This document shows, in pieces, positions 1-7,791 of a stretch of DNA of 41,048 nt (positions are counted from its first letter, which is position 1; each line of letters starts with the position of its first letter). The stretch is from JANLSO01 sp031362405 (GTDB lineage: Bacteria; Actinomycetota; Thermoleophilia; Miltoncostaeales; Miltoncostaeaceae). The stretch is from NCBI GenBank assembly GCA_031362405.1, contig JANLSO010000201.1, forward strand, positions 1 through 41,048, in the 5' to 3' direction. The translations under genes and the position numbers were made by a program. Below the pieces are notes generated by a model that searched no databases, was not told where the DNA came from, and saw nothing but the letters and a program-made list of their open reading frames with translations.

Positions 1-37
1 GCGTGCATGACCGGTGCCCGGCACCGTTCATGCACGC
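1..37. repeat. Palindromic hairpin, GGTGCC-core family, copy A
   Basis: A 37-nt palindrome centred on base 19. The outer ten bases (GCGTGCATGA) pair exactly with the last ten. One mismatch (11/27) separates them from the inner core GGTGCC-C-GGCACC. It sits just past the 3' end of the minus-strand gene that stops at 46. The same core recurs at 21578-21590, 21747-21759 and 38862-38874 with other arm sequences. No T-run follows, so it is not a classical intrinsic terminator. It may be a REP-like or mobile hairpin, or a 3'-end processing structure. Confidence 0.75.
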
Positions 38-45
38 AATGGTTT

Positions 46-525
46 CTACGACTCGGTGGTTTCCTCGTCGGAGCCGTGGGCCACGCCGGCCAGGGCGCGG
101 ACAACTTGAACGCACATCGGATCGCTGACCGCGATCTGGACTTCGCTGCCGTCCTGGTCGTCGAAGGCAAGGGTCCAGTGGGGGACGACGCCGTCGGGAG
201 TTCCCTGCGGGGGCGTCACGGAGATGCCGACCACGGCGGGCGACAGCGCCCAGAACATGCCCTCCGACAGACCCGCTGGCTGGGGCTGCCAGTCGGTGTC
301 GGGCATCGACTGGCGGTGCGGCTCGGCCTCGGTGAAGGCGTTCATCATGTTCTCGGCGTCACTCTCCGAGAGCGGAATCGTGAGCACCACGTTCGGGCCG
401 CTTTGGAAGACCAGCATGGCGACGGGAATCGTGTCGGGCTCAGGGGCCTCAGAGCCCTCGGCGACCTCGACCTGTACCGGCTGGCACTCGAAACCGGTTG
501 CCTGGAAAGCGATCGTCTGACGCAT
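46..525 (-). CDS. Hypothetical protein, about 159 aa
   Basis: Not recognised. The ATG at 525 is preferred over the upstream start at 561 because the sequence ahead of it reads GAAGAG on the minus strand, a weak ribosome-binding site, and because 561 would run into pabB. The protein is acidic, has no signal peptide or membrane segment, and contains a mixed alpha/beta-looking sequence with a short acidic Ser/Thr tail (DEETTES). It is transcribed divergently from pabB with about 40 bp between the starts, so the two may share a control region. Its 3' end runs directly into hairpin copy A. The function is unknown; a small soluble cytoplasmic protein is all that can be said. Confidence 0.6.
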   Translation of the reverse strand: MRQTIAFQATGFECQPVQVEVAEGSEAPEPDTIPVAMLVFQSGPNVVLTIPLSESDAENMMNAFTEAEPHRQSMPDTDWQPQPAGLSEGMFWALSPAVVGISVTPPQGTPDGVVPHWTLAFDDQDGSEVQIAVSDPMCVQVVRALAGVAHGSDEETTES

Positions 526-549
526 CTCTTCAGACCGCCGGGGTGGTGC

Positions 550-555
550 TAGCGT
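550..555 (+). promoter_or_regulatory. Putative -10 element (TAGCGT) of pabB
   Basis: TGCTAGCGT lies 7 nt before the GTG at 563. The same hexamer occurs 6 nt before the TPR gene at 36984 and upstream of nuoA. This spacing would put the transcription start on or next to the start codon, giving a leaderless mRNA. No convincing -35 is visible. Confidence 0.4.
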
Positions 556-562
556 GGGCAAC

Positions 563-1870
563 GTGGGTCACGTTTCGGCTCCTCATGGTGCGGGTTCGTC
601 GCGGGGCATTGTCACACACCCCACCCGACCTCGGGCCATCACGCTGTCGCGGCGCGTGCGTCCCGAGATTCTCGTCGCGGCGCTGGCCGTGCGCCCCTAC
701 GTGGTGATGGCGCGCCACCTCGACACCGTCGTCGTCGCGGCAGACCCCATCGAGGTCGTCAATGACCTCGAGGTCTGGACTGCCCTGGAGGTACCCGTCG
801 GGAAGACCGACCCGCTCGCGATGGCCGGCGGCTGGATGGGCCTTCTCCCCTACGACTTCGGGGGCACCGTCGAGCGGCTCCCCCAACCGCTGGCCGATCC
901 CGGCGGGCCGGGCGGCGCCGTGCTGGCCCGGTACGGAACGGTCGCTCTCATCGACGCGACGGGATCGTGCACGATCGCCTCGATCGAATCGTCGGCCCGA
1001 CTGCGCGAGTTGGCCGATATCGCCGAGGCGCTCGGGGAGGCGCCGCCGATGGTCGCCCCCCGACAACGGCCGGTGCACTCGTCGCTGCCCGTCGCGGCCT
1101 ACGCGGCCGTCGTCGAGCGCGCCCGCGGACTCATCGCCGCGGGAGACTGCTATCAGGTCAACCTTGCGCAGCGGCTGACGTGCGAGTGGACGGGCGACCC
1201 CCTGGCCTTTGCAGCGCGTCTCTGGGACGCCGCGGGCCCGACGAGCCACCGTGCGTTCTTTCAGCTTCCGGGCGGAACGCTCGTGTCGGCGTCGCCCGAA
1301 CTCTTGGTGCGTGCCACCGACGCGCTGGCGATCAGCGAGCCGATCAAGGGAACCATGGCGGCGGGTCGCGCCGATGATCTCGCCCAAAGCGCCAAAGACC
1401 GTGCCGAGCACGTGATGATCGTCGACCTCGTGCGCAACGATCTCGGCCGGGTTGGCCGTGCCGGCGGGGTCAGCGTGCCGCAGTTGATGACTCCGCTGAC
1501 GGTGGGATACGTCGACCATCTCGTCAGTCGGGTGCGGGCGCAGCTGCGCGCCGACGTCACGGCGGCCGATCTACTGCGAGCCGTCTTTCCGGGAGGCTCG
1601 GTCACCGGGTGTCCGAAGGTCCGGGCGATGGAGGTCATCCGCGATCTCGAACCCGCCAACCGCGGCCCCGCGTACGGCAGTCTTCTCGCGATGGGAACAA
1701 ACGGGACACTGGAGGCGAGCATCTTGATCCGCACAGCGTGGCTGACCGCCGGCGAGGCCCGCTACTGGAGCGGAGGCGCGGTGGTGTGGGATTCGGACCC
1801 AATCGCCGAGCACGCGGAGGCCCAGATGAAGGCCGCGCCATTTCGCGCGGCGGTGAACGCATGCGAGTGA
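563..1870 (+). CDS. pabB: Aminodeoxychorismate synthase component I
   Basis: Chorismate-binding enzyme that aminates chorismate to 4-amino-4-deoxychorismate for p-aminobenzoate and folate synthesis, normally with a glutaminase partner (PabA), which is not in this window. The protein is about 435 aa. The C-terminal catalytic domain carries PIKGT (Lys near residue 262), the lysine that separates PabB from anthranilate synthase TrpE, which has PIAGT. It also has DLVRNDLGRVG, FPGGSVTGCPK and the terminal GGAVVWDSDP segment. The N-terminal part is short and lacks extra domains. Start choice: GTG 563 follows a TAGCGT hexamer by 7 nt. GTG 554 would lie inside that hexamer, and GTG 656 is a later alternative. 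The stop overlaps pabC by 10 bp, so the two are translationally coupled. Identification is firm; the start is not. Confidence 0.9.
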   Translation: MGHVSAPHGAGSSRGIVTHPTRPRAITLSRRVRPEILVAALAVRPYVVMARHLDTVVVAADPIEVVNDLEVWTALEVPVGKTDPLAMAGGWMGLLPYDFGGTVERLPQPLADPGGPGGAVLARYGTVALIDATGSCTIASIESSARLRELADIAEALGEAPPMVAPRQRPVHSSLPVAAYAAVVERARGLIAAGDCYQVNLAQRLTCEWTGDPLAFAARLWDAAGPTSHRAFFQLPGGTLVSASPELLVRATDALAISEPIKGTMAAGRADDLAQSAKDRAEHVMIVDLVRNDLGRVGRAGGVSVPQLMTPLTVGYVDHLVSRVRAQLRADVTAADLLRAVFPGGSVTGCPKVRAMEVIRDLEPANRGPAYGSLLAMGTNGTLEASILIRTAWLTAGEARYWSGGAVVWDSDPIAEHAEAQMKAAPFRAAVNACE

Positions 1871-2679
1871 CCTGGCTCGATGGCGGCCTTATGCCACCCG
1901 AACAGGCAACGGTCTCCATCGACGACCCCATGGCGCGGTTTGGAGAGGGCCTTTTCGAAACGATGCGCGCCCGCGCCGGAGTCGTGTTTCGCCGCGATCA
2001 GCACCTCGCGCGGCTCGCTGCCTCGATCGAGACGTTGGGGCTGCGCGGCGTGCCGTCATTCACCGAGATCAACGATGCGCTCGATGCGGTGCTGACCGCG
2101 GCCGGCCGCGGTGATCTGCGGGTGCGCATCGCCGTTAGCGAGCAGCCGACCCTGCTGATCGATGCCGAATCGATCGCGGAACCGGCGTCCGACCCCGCCC
2201 TGATGACGGCGATCACGGTACCGGGGGCGTGGCTCGTCGATCAGGTCATTGCCGAGCACAAGACCCTGAGCTACGCGGGCTACCGTTGGGCGCAGCGACA
2301 GGCCGACGCCGCGGGCGCCGACCACGCCCTGCTTCTCGACGCCGATGGCCGGATGGGAGAAGCCGCCTACGCGTCGGTCGTCGTGGTGGCAGACAGAATG
2401 AGGTCTGTCCTGACGGCGCCCGTGCGCGGCATCCTCCCGGGGGTGGGTCGAGAGTTGTTTCTCGAGATGGCCCCGGCGACGGAGGTCCGCGCCGCGGAAC
2501 GCGCCGAGTGGGAGGCGGCCTCGGAAGTGCTGGTGGTCAATGCGCTTCGTGGTATCGCCAGCATCGTCCGCATCGACGGCCGGCTCGTTGGCGACGGAAA
2601 GCCTGGGCCGTTGGCGCGCGGATCGGCCTCCGCATATCGGTCGCACGTCCTCATGGACACCGAGGGGATTCTGGGGTGA
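1861..2679 (+). CDS. pabC: Aminodeoxychorismate lyase (class IV aminotransferase fold)
   Basis: PLP enzyme of 272 aa that converts aminodeoxychorismate to p-aminobenzoate and pyruvate, completing the step begun by PabB. The fold type IV pattern is clear: RFGEGLFETMR near residue 22, the PLP lysine in KTLSY (Lys134), GRMGEAAYASV carrying the conserved Glu, and the late ILPGVGRE segment. The ATG at 1861 lies inside the last codons of pabB. The gene ends in GTGA, overlapping the start of the acetyltransferase. Branched-chain or D-amino-acid aminotransferases share this fold, so the assignment to lyase rests largely on the pabB neighbour. Confidence 0.87.
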   Translation: MRVTWLDGGLMPPEQATVSIDDPMARFGEGLFETMRARAGVVFRRDQHLARLAASIETLGLRGVPSFTEINDALDAVLTAAGRGDLRVRIAVSEQPTLLIDAESIAEPASDPALMTAITVPGAWLVDQVIAEHKTLSYAGYRWAQRQADAAGADHALLLDADGRMGEAAYASVVVVADRMRSVLTAPVRGILPGVGRELFLEMAPATEVRAAERAEWEAASEVLVVNALRGIASIVRIDGRLVGDGKPGPLARGSASAYRSHVLMDTEGILG

Positions 2680-3266
2680 ACAGCGTCCGGCCCCCTGATC
2701 CGCCGCTGTCGGATGGTGTGGTCACGCTGCGCCCGCCGCATCAGGCAGATCGGGCCACGATCGTCGCGGCCTGCCAAGACCCCGAGATCCCACGCTGGAC
2801 GCTCGTACCGACGCCCTACGCCGATAGCGACGCGGGAGCGTTTCTCGCGATGGCCGATGCCGGCTGGAGCGTCGGGATCGGCGCCTTCTTTGCGATCACC
2901 GAAGCGATACAGCCCGAGGATCTGCTCGGTTTGATCAGCCTGGACCTTCCGCGCGAGGGCCCGTCGGAGGTCGGGTACTGGATGTCTGCCGGCGGGCGCG
3001 GGCGCGGGTACACGACGCGCGCACTTCGCCTGGTCTCGGAATGGGGGATCGGCGAGGTCGGAGTCGAGCAGATCCTGCTGAAGACCCTGATCGGGAACGT
3101 CGGCTCCGAGCGAGTCGCGGCCAAGGCCGGGTACGTGGAGATCGCTTGCGGCGTCTGCCGTCAGCGCGGCGTCGATCGCCCGAACAGGATCTGGCGGCTC
3201 GCGGCTACCCCGACACGGATCAGAGAGCGGCCAGATCCGCCGCGCGAGGGGAATCGGGTGGAATGA
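2676..3266 (+). CDS. GNAT family N-acetyltransferase (RimJ-like)
   Basis: Protein of 196 aa with a GNAT fold of the RimJ/RimL type. VTLRPPHQAD at the N-terminus and EIPRWT are typical opening strands. EVGYWMSAGGRGRGYTTRAL contains the acetyl-CoA pyrophosphate-binding loop. NVGSERVAAKAGYVE is the usual C-terminal motif. It presumably acetylates an amino group on a protein or small molecule; the substrate cannot be read from sequence. The GTG at 2676 overlaps the pabC stop (GTGA) and has GAGGGG upstream, so it is the third gene of the pab operon. Its last 47 bases overlap the 3' end of the convergent vapC gene. Confidence 0.85.
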   Translation: MNSVRPPDPPLSDGVVTLRPPHQADRATIVAACQDPEIPRWTLVPTPYADSDAGAFLAMADAGWSVGIGAFFAITEAIQPEDLLGLISLDLPREGPSEVGYWMSAGGRGRGYTTRALRLVSEWGIGEVGVEQILLKTLIGNVGSERVAAKAGYVEIACGVCRQRGVDRPNRIWRLAATPTRIRERPDPPREGNRVE

Positions 3267-3648
3267 GCTGAAGCCCGGCGACCTCGTGGAAGTCCTGATC
3301 GGCGGTGACCAGGGCGAGGCCGTTCTCCAGGGCAACGGCGGCGATCAACACGTCATTGCTGCTCAGGCGAGTCGTTGTCGCGAAGAGGTCTATCGCCCGG
3401 GCTCGCGCGGCGTCCGAAAGCGGGAGCACGTCCGTCACCGACCCGACGAGTGTCTGGGCCAGTTCTGTCGCTGCCGGTCGCCCCGCCCGACGCGCACGCG
3501 TGTGGAGAAACTCGGCGACGACGACATCGGTGATGTACCCGTGTGTCACGCCATTGCCGACCGCTCGGATGATCGTCTGCGACGGCTCACGCAGCGGATG
3601 TTCATGCCCGGTGGCGTAGAGCAGGATGTTCGTGTCGAGCAGGATCAC
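3220..3648 (-). CDS. vapC: VapC-type PIN-domain ribonuclease toxin
   Basis: PIN-domain protein of 142 aa. The acidic residues expected of the Mg-dependent RNase centre are present: Asp5 in LLDTN, Glu46 in VVAEFLH, Asp99 in SSNDVL and Asp117/119 in TADQDF. Length and start match VapC toxins, which cleave specific tRNA or rRNA sites when not bound by their antitoxin. The GTG start overlaps the antitoxin stop by 4 bases (GTGA), the usual coupling for such pairs. The gene is last in a minus-strand operon and its 3' end overlaps the convergent acetyltransferase. All acidic residues are intact, so it is probably active. Confidence 0.9.
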   Translation of the reverse strand: MILLDTNILLYATGHEHPLREPSQTIIRAVGNGVTHGYITDVVVAEFLHTRARRAGRPAATELAQTLVGSVTDVLPLSDAARARAIDLFATTTRLSSNDVLIAAVALENGLALVTADQDFHEVAGLQLIPPDSPRAADLAAL

Positions 3649-3899
3649 TCGTCGAGCATCGAATCAATTTCTCTTTCCAACTCGGCGACGTCGGCGGGAA
3701 GATCAACCGGCTCCGCAGCCAAGAATCGTTCGGCGGCAGCCCGTCGCTGCTCGATGGCCGGGCGTGCAACGCGGTCGATGGCGTCGCGGACGGCTTCCCC
3801 GACGGAGACACCCCGACCCGTCGCATAGACCTGAAGACGTTCGTACTGCTCGGGTTCGACGAGAACTTGGAGGCGACGTGTGAGCATGCTCATAAGCAT
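3645..3899 (-). CDS. vapB: VapB-type antitoxin
   Basis: Protein of 84 aa. The N-terminal TRRLQVLVEPEQYERL followed by a helix containing SVGEAVRDAIDRV is a ribbon-helix-helix DNA-binding segment. The acidic C-terminus (VAELEREIDSMLDE) would wrap the toxin. It is expected to neutralise the neighbouring VapC and repress its own promoter. Three in-frame ATGs lie close together (3899, 3893, 3887); 3899 has AGGAA about 6 nt upstream. It begins only 9 bp after the stop of the upstream unknown gene, so it seems to be expressed partly by read-through from that operon. Confidence 0.87.
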   Translation of the reverse strand: MLMSMLTRRLQVLVEPEQYERLQVYATGRGVSVGEAVRDAIDRVARPAIEQRRAAAERFLAAEPVDLPADVAELEREIDSMLDE

Positions 3900-3908
3900 A
3901 GCATGTTC

Positions 3909-4352
3909 CTATTCGTCAGCGCCTACCCGCCCCTCGTCGCGGGCGATGCCGCGAAGGACCTTCGCGCCGATCTCACGTTCGATGCGGGCGACCCCGGTCA
4001 GGCGCAGCACAACCTGCGCGGTAACCACGTGGCGAGGCTCGCCGATTGTGCTCTCGTCGACGGCGACAGCGACGATCTCTACCGCCTCTACCTCGAGGAC
4101 GGCCCGCGAGGGCACTGCGGGCGCCCCCATCGGCTGGTTCGAGCGATAGCCGATCCGCGCAAGAATCCACTCGATCCACCCCTCGGGCAGGGCGCCGGGA
4201 AAGACCGCCTCGGCGTCAGACTCGGCGTGGTAAAGCCGCGTCTCCCACCGCAGCCGGCCGCCGGTGTCGGCCACCTGGTCGACGAACATCGAGAACCCGG
4301 CGCGCTGGTTGCGCGCGCCGGGTTCGGGAGCGGTTCCCTCTGCCGAAGCCAC
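3909..4352 (-). CDS. Hypothetical protein, about 147 aa
   Basis: Not recognised. The frame is open from 4427 (TTG), but the GTG at 4352 is preferred because it follows the stop of the upstream gene (4390) and has GGCAGG in front. The central region (RLRWETRLYHAESDAE) followed by alternating hydrophobic strands (VLEVEAVEIVAVAVDE) suggests a beta-rich soluble domain. No signal peptide is seen. It lies between the Cys-rich gene and vapBC on one strand with short gaps, which suggests co-transcription. The function is unknown, and pairing with the upstream gene is the only clue. Confidence 0.6.
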   Translation of the reverse strand: MASAEGTAPEPGARNQRAGFSMFVDQVADTGGRLRWETRLYHAESDAEAVFPGALPEGWIEWILARIGYRSNQPMGAPAVPSRAVLEVEAVEIVAVAVDESTIGEPRHVVTAQVVLRLTGVARIEREIGAKVLRGIARDEGRVGADE

Positions 4353-4389
4353 GGTGCCTGCCTCGAGGATCGCGACGGCAGGAGGATTC

Positions 4390-4878
4390 CTACGGAACGG
4401 GAACAGGCGGGTGGACCGCGATCTCAACCGAATCGCAATGCGCCCAGATCAGCCCGGGCTTGCCGCACGGATCGTGGGATCCGACGGTGATGCAGATGCG
4501 GTAGACCCGACCGCATCGGTTCGAATCGTCCGTGAAGGTCCCCGCAGGAAGCGGGAAGTCGACGTAGTACAGGCCGTCGCCGCAGGGGTTGAGAGGAACC
4601 TCTTTCTCAGGGAACTGCTTATCGGGGGCGGGGCCGCAGGTGTCGACATCGACATCCACGCAGAGGGTTCCGCACAGGTGGCGCCGCACAGGGTCGGGCA
4701 TCTCGATCTTCACGTGGATCACGTAGTCCTGATCCCACGCGATGATGTCGAGGGGATCGGGGTCGGGAACGTCGGCGTTCGGGACCTCCGTCACGTAGCT
4801 CCAGATACTGATCCTGCCGGGAATGCTGCGGCGAAACACTTCCACCGAGCAGGGTTTCAGGGTGGACAGATCGGGCAT
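4390..4878 (-). CDS. Cys-rich hypothetical protein, 162 aa
   Basis: Not recognised. The start is strong: ATG at 4878 with AAGGAG about 8 nt upstream. It contains nine cysteines (10, 69, 73, 81, 99, 122, 129, 138, 148), including LCGTLC, and otherwise reads as beta-strand-rich sequence (YVIHVKIEM, GLYYVDFPLPAG). There is no signal peptide, so the cysteines may bind metal or be catalytic rather than form disulphides. It is the first gene of a minus-strand operon leading to a second unknown and vapBC, and is divergent from a SARP-type regulator. The shared intergenic region holds regularly spaced heptamers, making it a candidate target of that regulator. Confidence 0.72.
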   Translation of the reverse strand: MPDLSTLKPCSVEVFRRSIPGRISIWSYVTEVPNADVPDPDPLDIIAWDQDYVIHVKIEMPDPVRRHLCGTLCVDVDVDTCGPAPDKQFPEKEVPLNPCGDGLYYVDFPLPAGTFTDDSNRCGRVYRICITVGSHDPCGKPGLIWAHCDSVEIAVHPPVPVP

Positions 4879-4970
4879 TGCGCACTCCTTCGCGATGAGT
4901 TGGGATCCGGCCGCAACACGACCGGGCCACCAGCGTTGTCAATACCCCTCACCCCGGGCTCAGCGGAGGG

Positions 4971-5032
4971 TCAACGGACGTTCAACGTGCGCAATAAAGT
5001 TGCGGTTGAGCAGGGGTTGAGTGCGGATTGAG
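4971..5032. promoter_or_regulatory. Array of heptamers in 11-bp phase, candidate SARP operator
   Basis: TCAACG occurs at 4971 and 4982. GGTTGAG occurs at 5004 and 5015, followed by GATTGAG at 5026. Spacing within each group is exactly 11 bp. The left pair is the reverse orientation of the right triplet. SARP regulators are known to bind direct heptameric repeats with 11-bp periodicity, and a SARP-type gene begins 131 bp to the right. A TTGACA hexamer lies on the minus strand at 4942-4937, toward the divergent Cys-rich gene. Binding is an inference. Confidence 0.5.
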
Positions 5033-5103
5033 CCCGCACGGCATCGTGTCGATGCGAGATGAGCGAACCGTTGAAATCCACCCATTTGCCAGAGCGACGC
5101 ACA

Positions 5104-5133
5104 TTGACCGTGCCTCGCCACCGGGGCTAGCCT
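5104..5133 (+). promoter_or_regulatory. Promoter of the SARP-type regulator gene
   Basis: TTGACC (5104-5109) and TAGCCT (5128-5133) are separated by 18 bp. Transcription would begin near 5140, leaving a short leader that contains GGGAG (5150-5154) before the GTG at 5163. Confidence 0.55.
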
Positions 5134-5162
5134 CGACGGACGTCGCAGCGGGAGATGGTGCT

Positions 5163-6140
5163 GTGAGTGCCCGACTTCGCGAAATTTCTGTTCTTCGCGC
5201 CACCGTCGCCTTGGTGCGATCACGTGGGGGCCTCCGGGCGGGCGGGCGGGCACGGGAGGCGGCCAGCCTCATCGCCCGAGCCGTCGATTCGACCCGACAC
5301 GATCATCCCCAAATGAAACCCGCGAACCCGTGGGACGGACACCGCGTTGGCGCGGTGATGCTGGGATCGTTTCGTCTCTACCTCGATGGCGCCCCGGTGA
5401 CCGATTGGCACGGCAGTCGGGGTCAAAGGATCGCGAGGTACCTGCTCGCCCATCGCCGAAGGCCGGTGCCGAAGGAACGCCTGATCGAGCTGATCTGGCC
5501 GGAAGTCCCGCCGGAGGTTGGTCGACGCAACCTCCACCAGGCGATCTACTGCCTGCGCAGCACGCTTCGCGCGGCCCAACCCGACGAGCACCATGTCCTC
5601 CTCGAGGGTGACTGCTACCGGGTCAACCCGGATCTCGACGTGTGGTGCGATGTCGACGAGTTCGAGGCCGACATCGAGGTCGGTCGCCGGATGACCAGCG
5701 TCGGTCGAGTTGTCGAGGCGATCGCCTCGTATCGGGCCGCCGAGCAGCTCTACGGGGGCGAGTACCTGGAGGACACCCCCTATGAGGAGTGGGCCATCGG
5801 CGAGCGCGATCGGCTTGACGCGCGATACGCCCAGGCCGTCCTCGGCATGACGGTGCTCCATCTCGACGGCGGCGCCACCGACGAGGCCATCGCGTGCGCC
5901 CGCACGTTGCTGGTGAGTCGACCGGCCGACGAGACGGCACACCAGCTGATCATCCGGGCGCACCTGTCGAACGGACGACGCGTCGATGCTCTGGCTCAGT
6001 ATCGCTGCTGTGTCGGAGCCCTCGCACGTGAGTTCGGCCTCGCACCGAGCGAGGAGATCACGGCTCTGTGCGACCAGCTACTTTCGTCCTCGGCCACCCG
6101 CCTCACGGGCCATGGGAACGGGCACCTTGCGGCCGAGTAG
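5163..6140 (+). CDS. SARP/BTAD-type transcriptional regulator
   Basis: About 325 aa. Residues about 65-150 form a winged-helix DNA-binding domain of the OmpR/SARP type (GSFRLYLDGAPV, then RYLLAHRRRPVPKERLIELIWP and NLHQAIYCLRSTLR). Residues about 155-310 are the TPR-like bacterial transcriptional activation domain (CDVDEFEADIEVG, EEWAIGERDRLDARYAQAV, HQLIIRAHLSNGRRVDALAQY). No ATPase or TPR extension is present, so it is a minimal regulator. Start: the frame is open from a TTG at 5028, but GTG 5163 has a GGGAG ribosome site and lies downstream of a good promoter. Family members activate secondary metabolism or local operons; here the divergent Cys-rich operon is the nearest target. Its last 63 bases overlap the convergent PucR gene. 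Confidence 0.85.
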   Translation: MSARLREISVLRATVALVRSRGGLRAGGRAREAASLIARAVDSTRHDHPQMKPANPWDGHRVGAVMLGSFRLYLDGAPVTDWHGSRGQRIARYLLAHRRRPVPKERLIELIWPEVPPEVGRRNLHQAIYCLRSTLRAAQPDEHHVLLEGDCYRVNPDLDVWCDVDEFEADIEVGRRMTSVGRVVEAIASYRAAEQLYGGEYLEDTPYEEWAIGERDRLDARYAQAVLGMTVLHLDGGATDEAIACARTLLVSRPADETAHQLIIRAHLSNGRRVDALAQYRCCVGALAREFGLAPSEEITALCDQLLSSSATRLTGHGNGHLAAE

Positions 6141-7730
6141 GCGCATGGCTTTGAGACCGAGCGAGAGCTTCTCCCGGTCGTCGGTCTTACCGATATCGAG
6201 GCCGGCGAGCTCGGTGATCCGATCGAGCCGGTAGCGCACGGTATGGCGGTGGGTGAAGAGGGTGCTCGCGGTGGCTGCCAAGTTGCAGTCGAGCTCGAGA
6301 TAGGTGGCGAGCGTCGCCACGAGCTCGGTTTGGTACTGCTCGTCGTAGGCGACGAGTGTCCCGAGGGTCTGCTCGTAGAACCCCGAGAGCTCCCCCGGAT
6401 TGTCGGCGTAGATCTGGAAAAGCAGCTTGTAGGTGCCGGTCTCCTCGAAGGTCACGACATCGCCGATGCGACCGAGGCGCTCGCCGATCGACAGGGCGAG
6501 GCCGGCCTCCTGGAGAGCCGATCCGAGGCGCTCGGGTTCAGGGGTGAATCGGGAGATGGCGAGCGTCAACGCCAAGCCGGGAACGGTCTCACGGGTGGCG
6601 GCGATCAGACGCCCCGACAGGGTGTGCGCCCGCTGCTCGATCTCCTCACTGGCGATTCCCGCCGGCTCGCGTGGGGCAGGAAGCAGCACGAGCAGGCGAC
6701 CGTCGTCCCAGTCGACCAGGGCGCGCGGCCAATGCATGTCGAGCACCGCGCGCACCTGCTGCAGAAATCGTCGCGCCAACCGTTCGTCGGTGATGATGCG
6801 GCCCTTGTCGTGAGGGTCTTCGAGCTTGCCGAGCAGGGCAACGGCGCCCGACGCCAGGTCGGCACCGAGGTGCCGGGCACGGCGCACCAGCGACTCGCGG
6901 CTGACGGCCTCACCGGCCACCAGTTCGCGGATGAGATCGCCGCGCAGCTGAGTCTCGGTGAGGGTGCGGACCTCCTGACGACCCCACTCGACCGCACACG
7001 CCTCGGCCATCTCGGTGAGAACCGCCACCTGACCGGTGGTCAGCGGGGGAGGCAACCATGCGACGACCAGCGCGACCGGTCGATCGCCGCGTCCGGGAAC
7101 GAGCAACCGCGCCATGTCGGCCGGCGCGTCGTGGAAGAACGGGCCGATCACCGATGCGGGGCCGTGGCCACGCGCGTCGCGGACCGCGTCGGAGAGTTTC
7201 ACGAACAGTTCGTCGTCGAGCCCGGCCTCGGCCATGAGATCGAGGTGATCGTCGAGCACCGCCACCGGCGCCCCCACGAGGTCGCGACAAATCGATGACA
7301 GGCCGGCGAAGCCGTGGCCCTCCACGAGCGGAACATGCAGCGCCGCACGCGCCCGCTCGGCCGCCCGGCGACCGCGCCGCGCGCCAACGAGATCCGAGAG
7401 GTCGTCGACGACGGCATTCCAAGTGACCTCCGGCGGCAAACTGAACACCGGCACCGGGTATGGCTCTGCGGGCGTGTCGCGGCAGATGACCGCGACAGCC
7501 CCGTGGGGAACCGGCAGGGGGGGCGAGCCGTCAATGAGCACGAGGTCGCCGTCGGGCCCGTCGAGAGCACCAACCGGGCGAACGCCGGCGATCTCCGCAG
7601 CAAGGTCGACGCCCGGAGGATGCACCGATGCGAGAGCAAACGACGGCATGTCGCGCAGGTCCGCAAGGGCGGGGCGGCGCGCAGAAGGGGTCAGGTGGCG
7701 TGGGTCAAGCCGCGCGTCGCGTGTCGTCAT
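6078..7730 (-). CDS. PucR/CdaR-family transcriptional regulator
   Basis: About 550 aa. The N-terminal ~170 residues are a sensor-like region. A central GGDEF-like domain follows (GAVALLGKLEDPHDKG through TLAISRFTPEPERLGSALQEA). The C-terminal PucR helix-turn-helix is clear: LVATLATYLELDCNLAATASTL... then HRHTVRYRLDRITELAGLDI. Such proteins control purine, amino-acid or sugar-acid catabolism. The ATG at 7730 is chosen because TTGACC-17-CATCCT sits 7 nt before it; the longer frame to 7952 lacks this support. It is divergent from type III glutamine synthetase, suggesting a role in nitrogen metabolism, but the effector is unknown. Confidence 0.85.
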   Translation of the reverse strand: MTTRDARLDPRHLTPSARRPALADLRDMPSFALASVHPPGVDLAAEIAGVRPVGALDGPDGDLVLIDGSPPLPVPHGAVAVICRDTPAEPYPVPVFSLPPEVTWNAVVDDLSDLVGARRGRRAAERARAALHVPLVEGHGFAGLSSICRDLVGAPVAVLDDHLDLMAEAGLDDELFVKLSDAVRDARGHGPASVIGPFFHDAPADMARLLVPGRGDRPVALVVAWLPPPLTTGQVAVLTEMAEACAVEWGRQEVRTLTETQLRGDLIRELVAGEAVSRESLVRRARHLGADLASGAVALLGKLEDPHDKGRIITDERLARRFLQQVRAVLDMHWPRALVDWDDGRLLVLLPAPREPAGIASEEIEQRAHTLSGRLIAATRETVPGLALTLAISRFTPEPERLGSALQEAGLALSIGERLGRIGDVVTFEETGTYKLLFQIYADNPGELSGFYEQTLGTLVAYDEQYQTELVATLATYLELDCNLAATASTLFTHRHTVRYRLDRITELAGLDIGKTDDREKLSLGLKAMRLLGRKVPVPMAREAGGRGRK

Positions 7731-7737
7731 CCCCGGC

Positions 7738-7766
7738 AGGATGGGCAGCAAATCGACCGGGGTCAA
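7738..7766 (-). promoter_or_regulatory. Promoter of the PucR-family gene
   Basis: On the minus strand TTGACC (7766-7761), 17 bp, then CATCCT (7743-7738), with the ATG starting 7 nt later. The geometry implies a leaderless transcript and supports the start at 7730. Confidence 0.5.
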
Positions 7767-7791
7767 GCGCCACTCGGCATGAGGGGCCGTG

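Noticed and set aside
1..37. Intrinsic terminator at the GGTGCC-core hairpins
   Set aside because: None of the four copies has a T-run on either side, unlike the true terminator after glnN. A role in transcript ends remains possible by other means.
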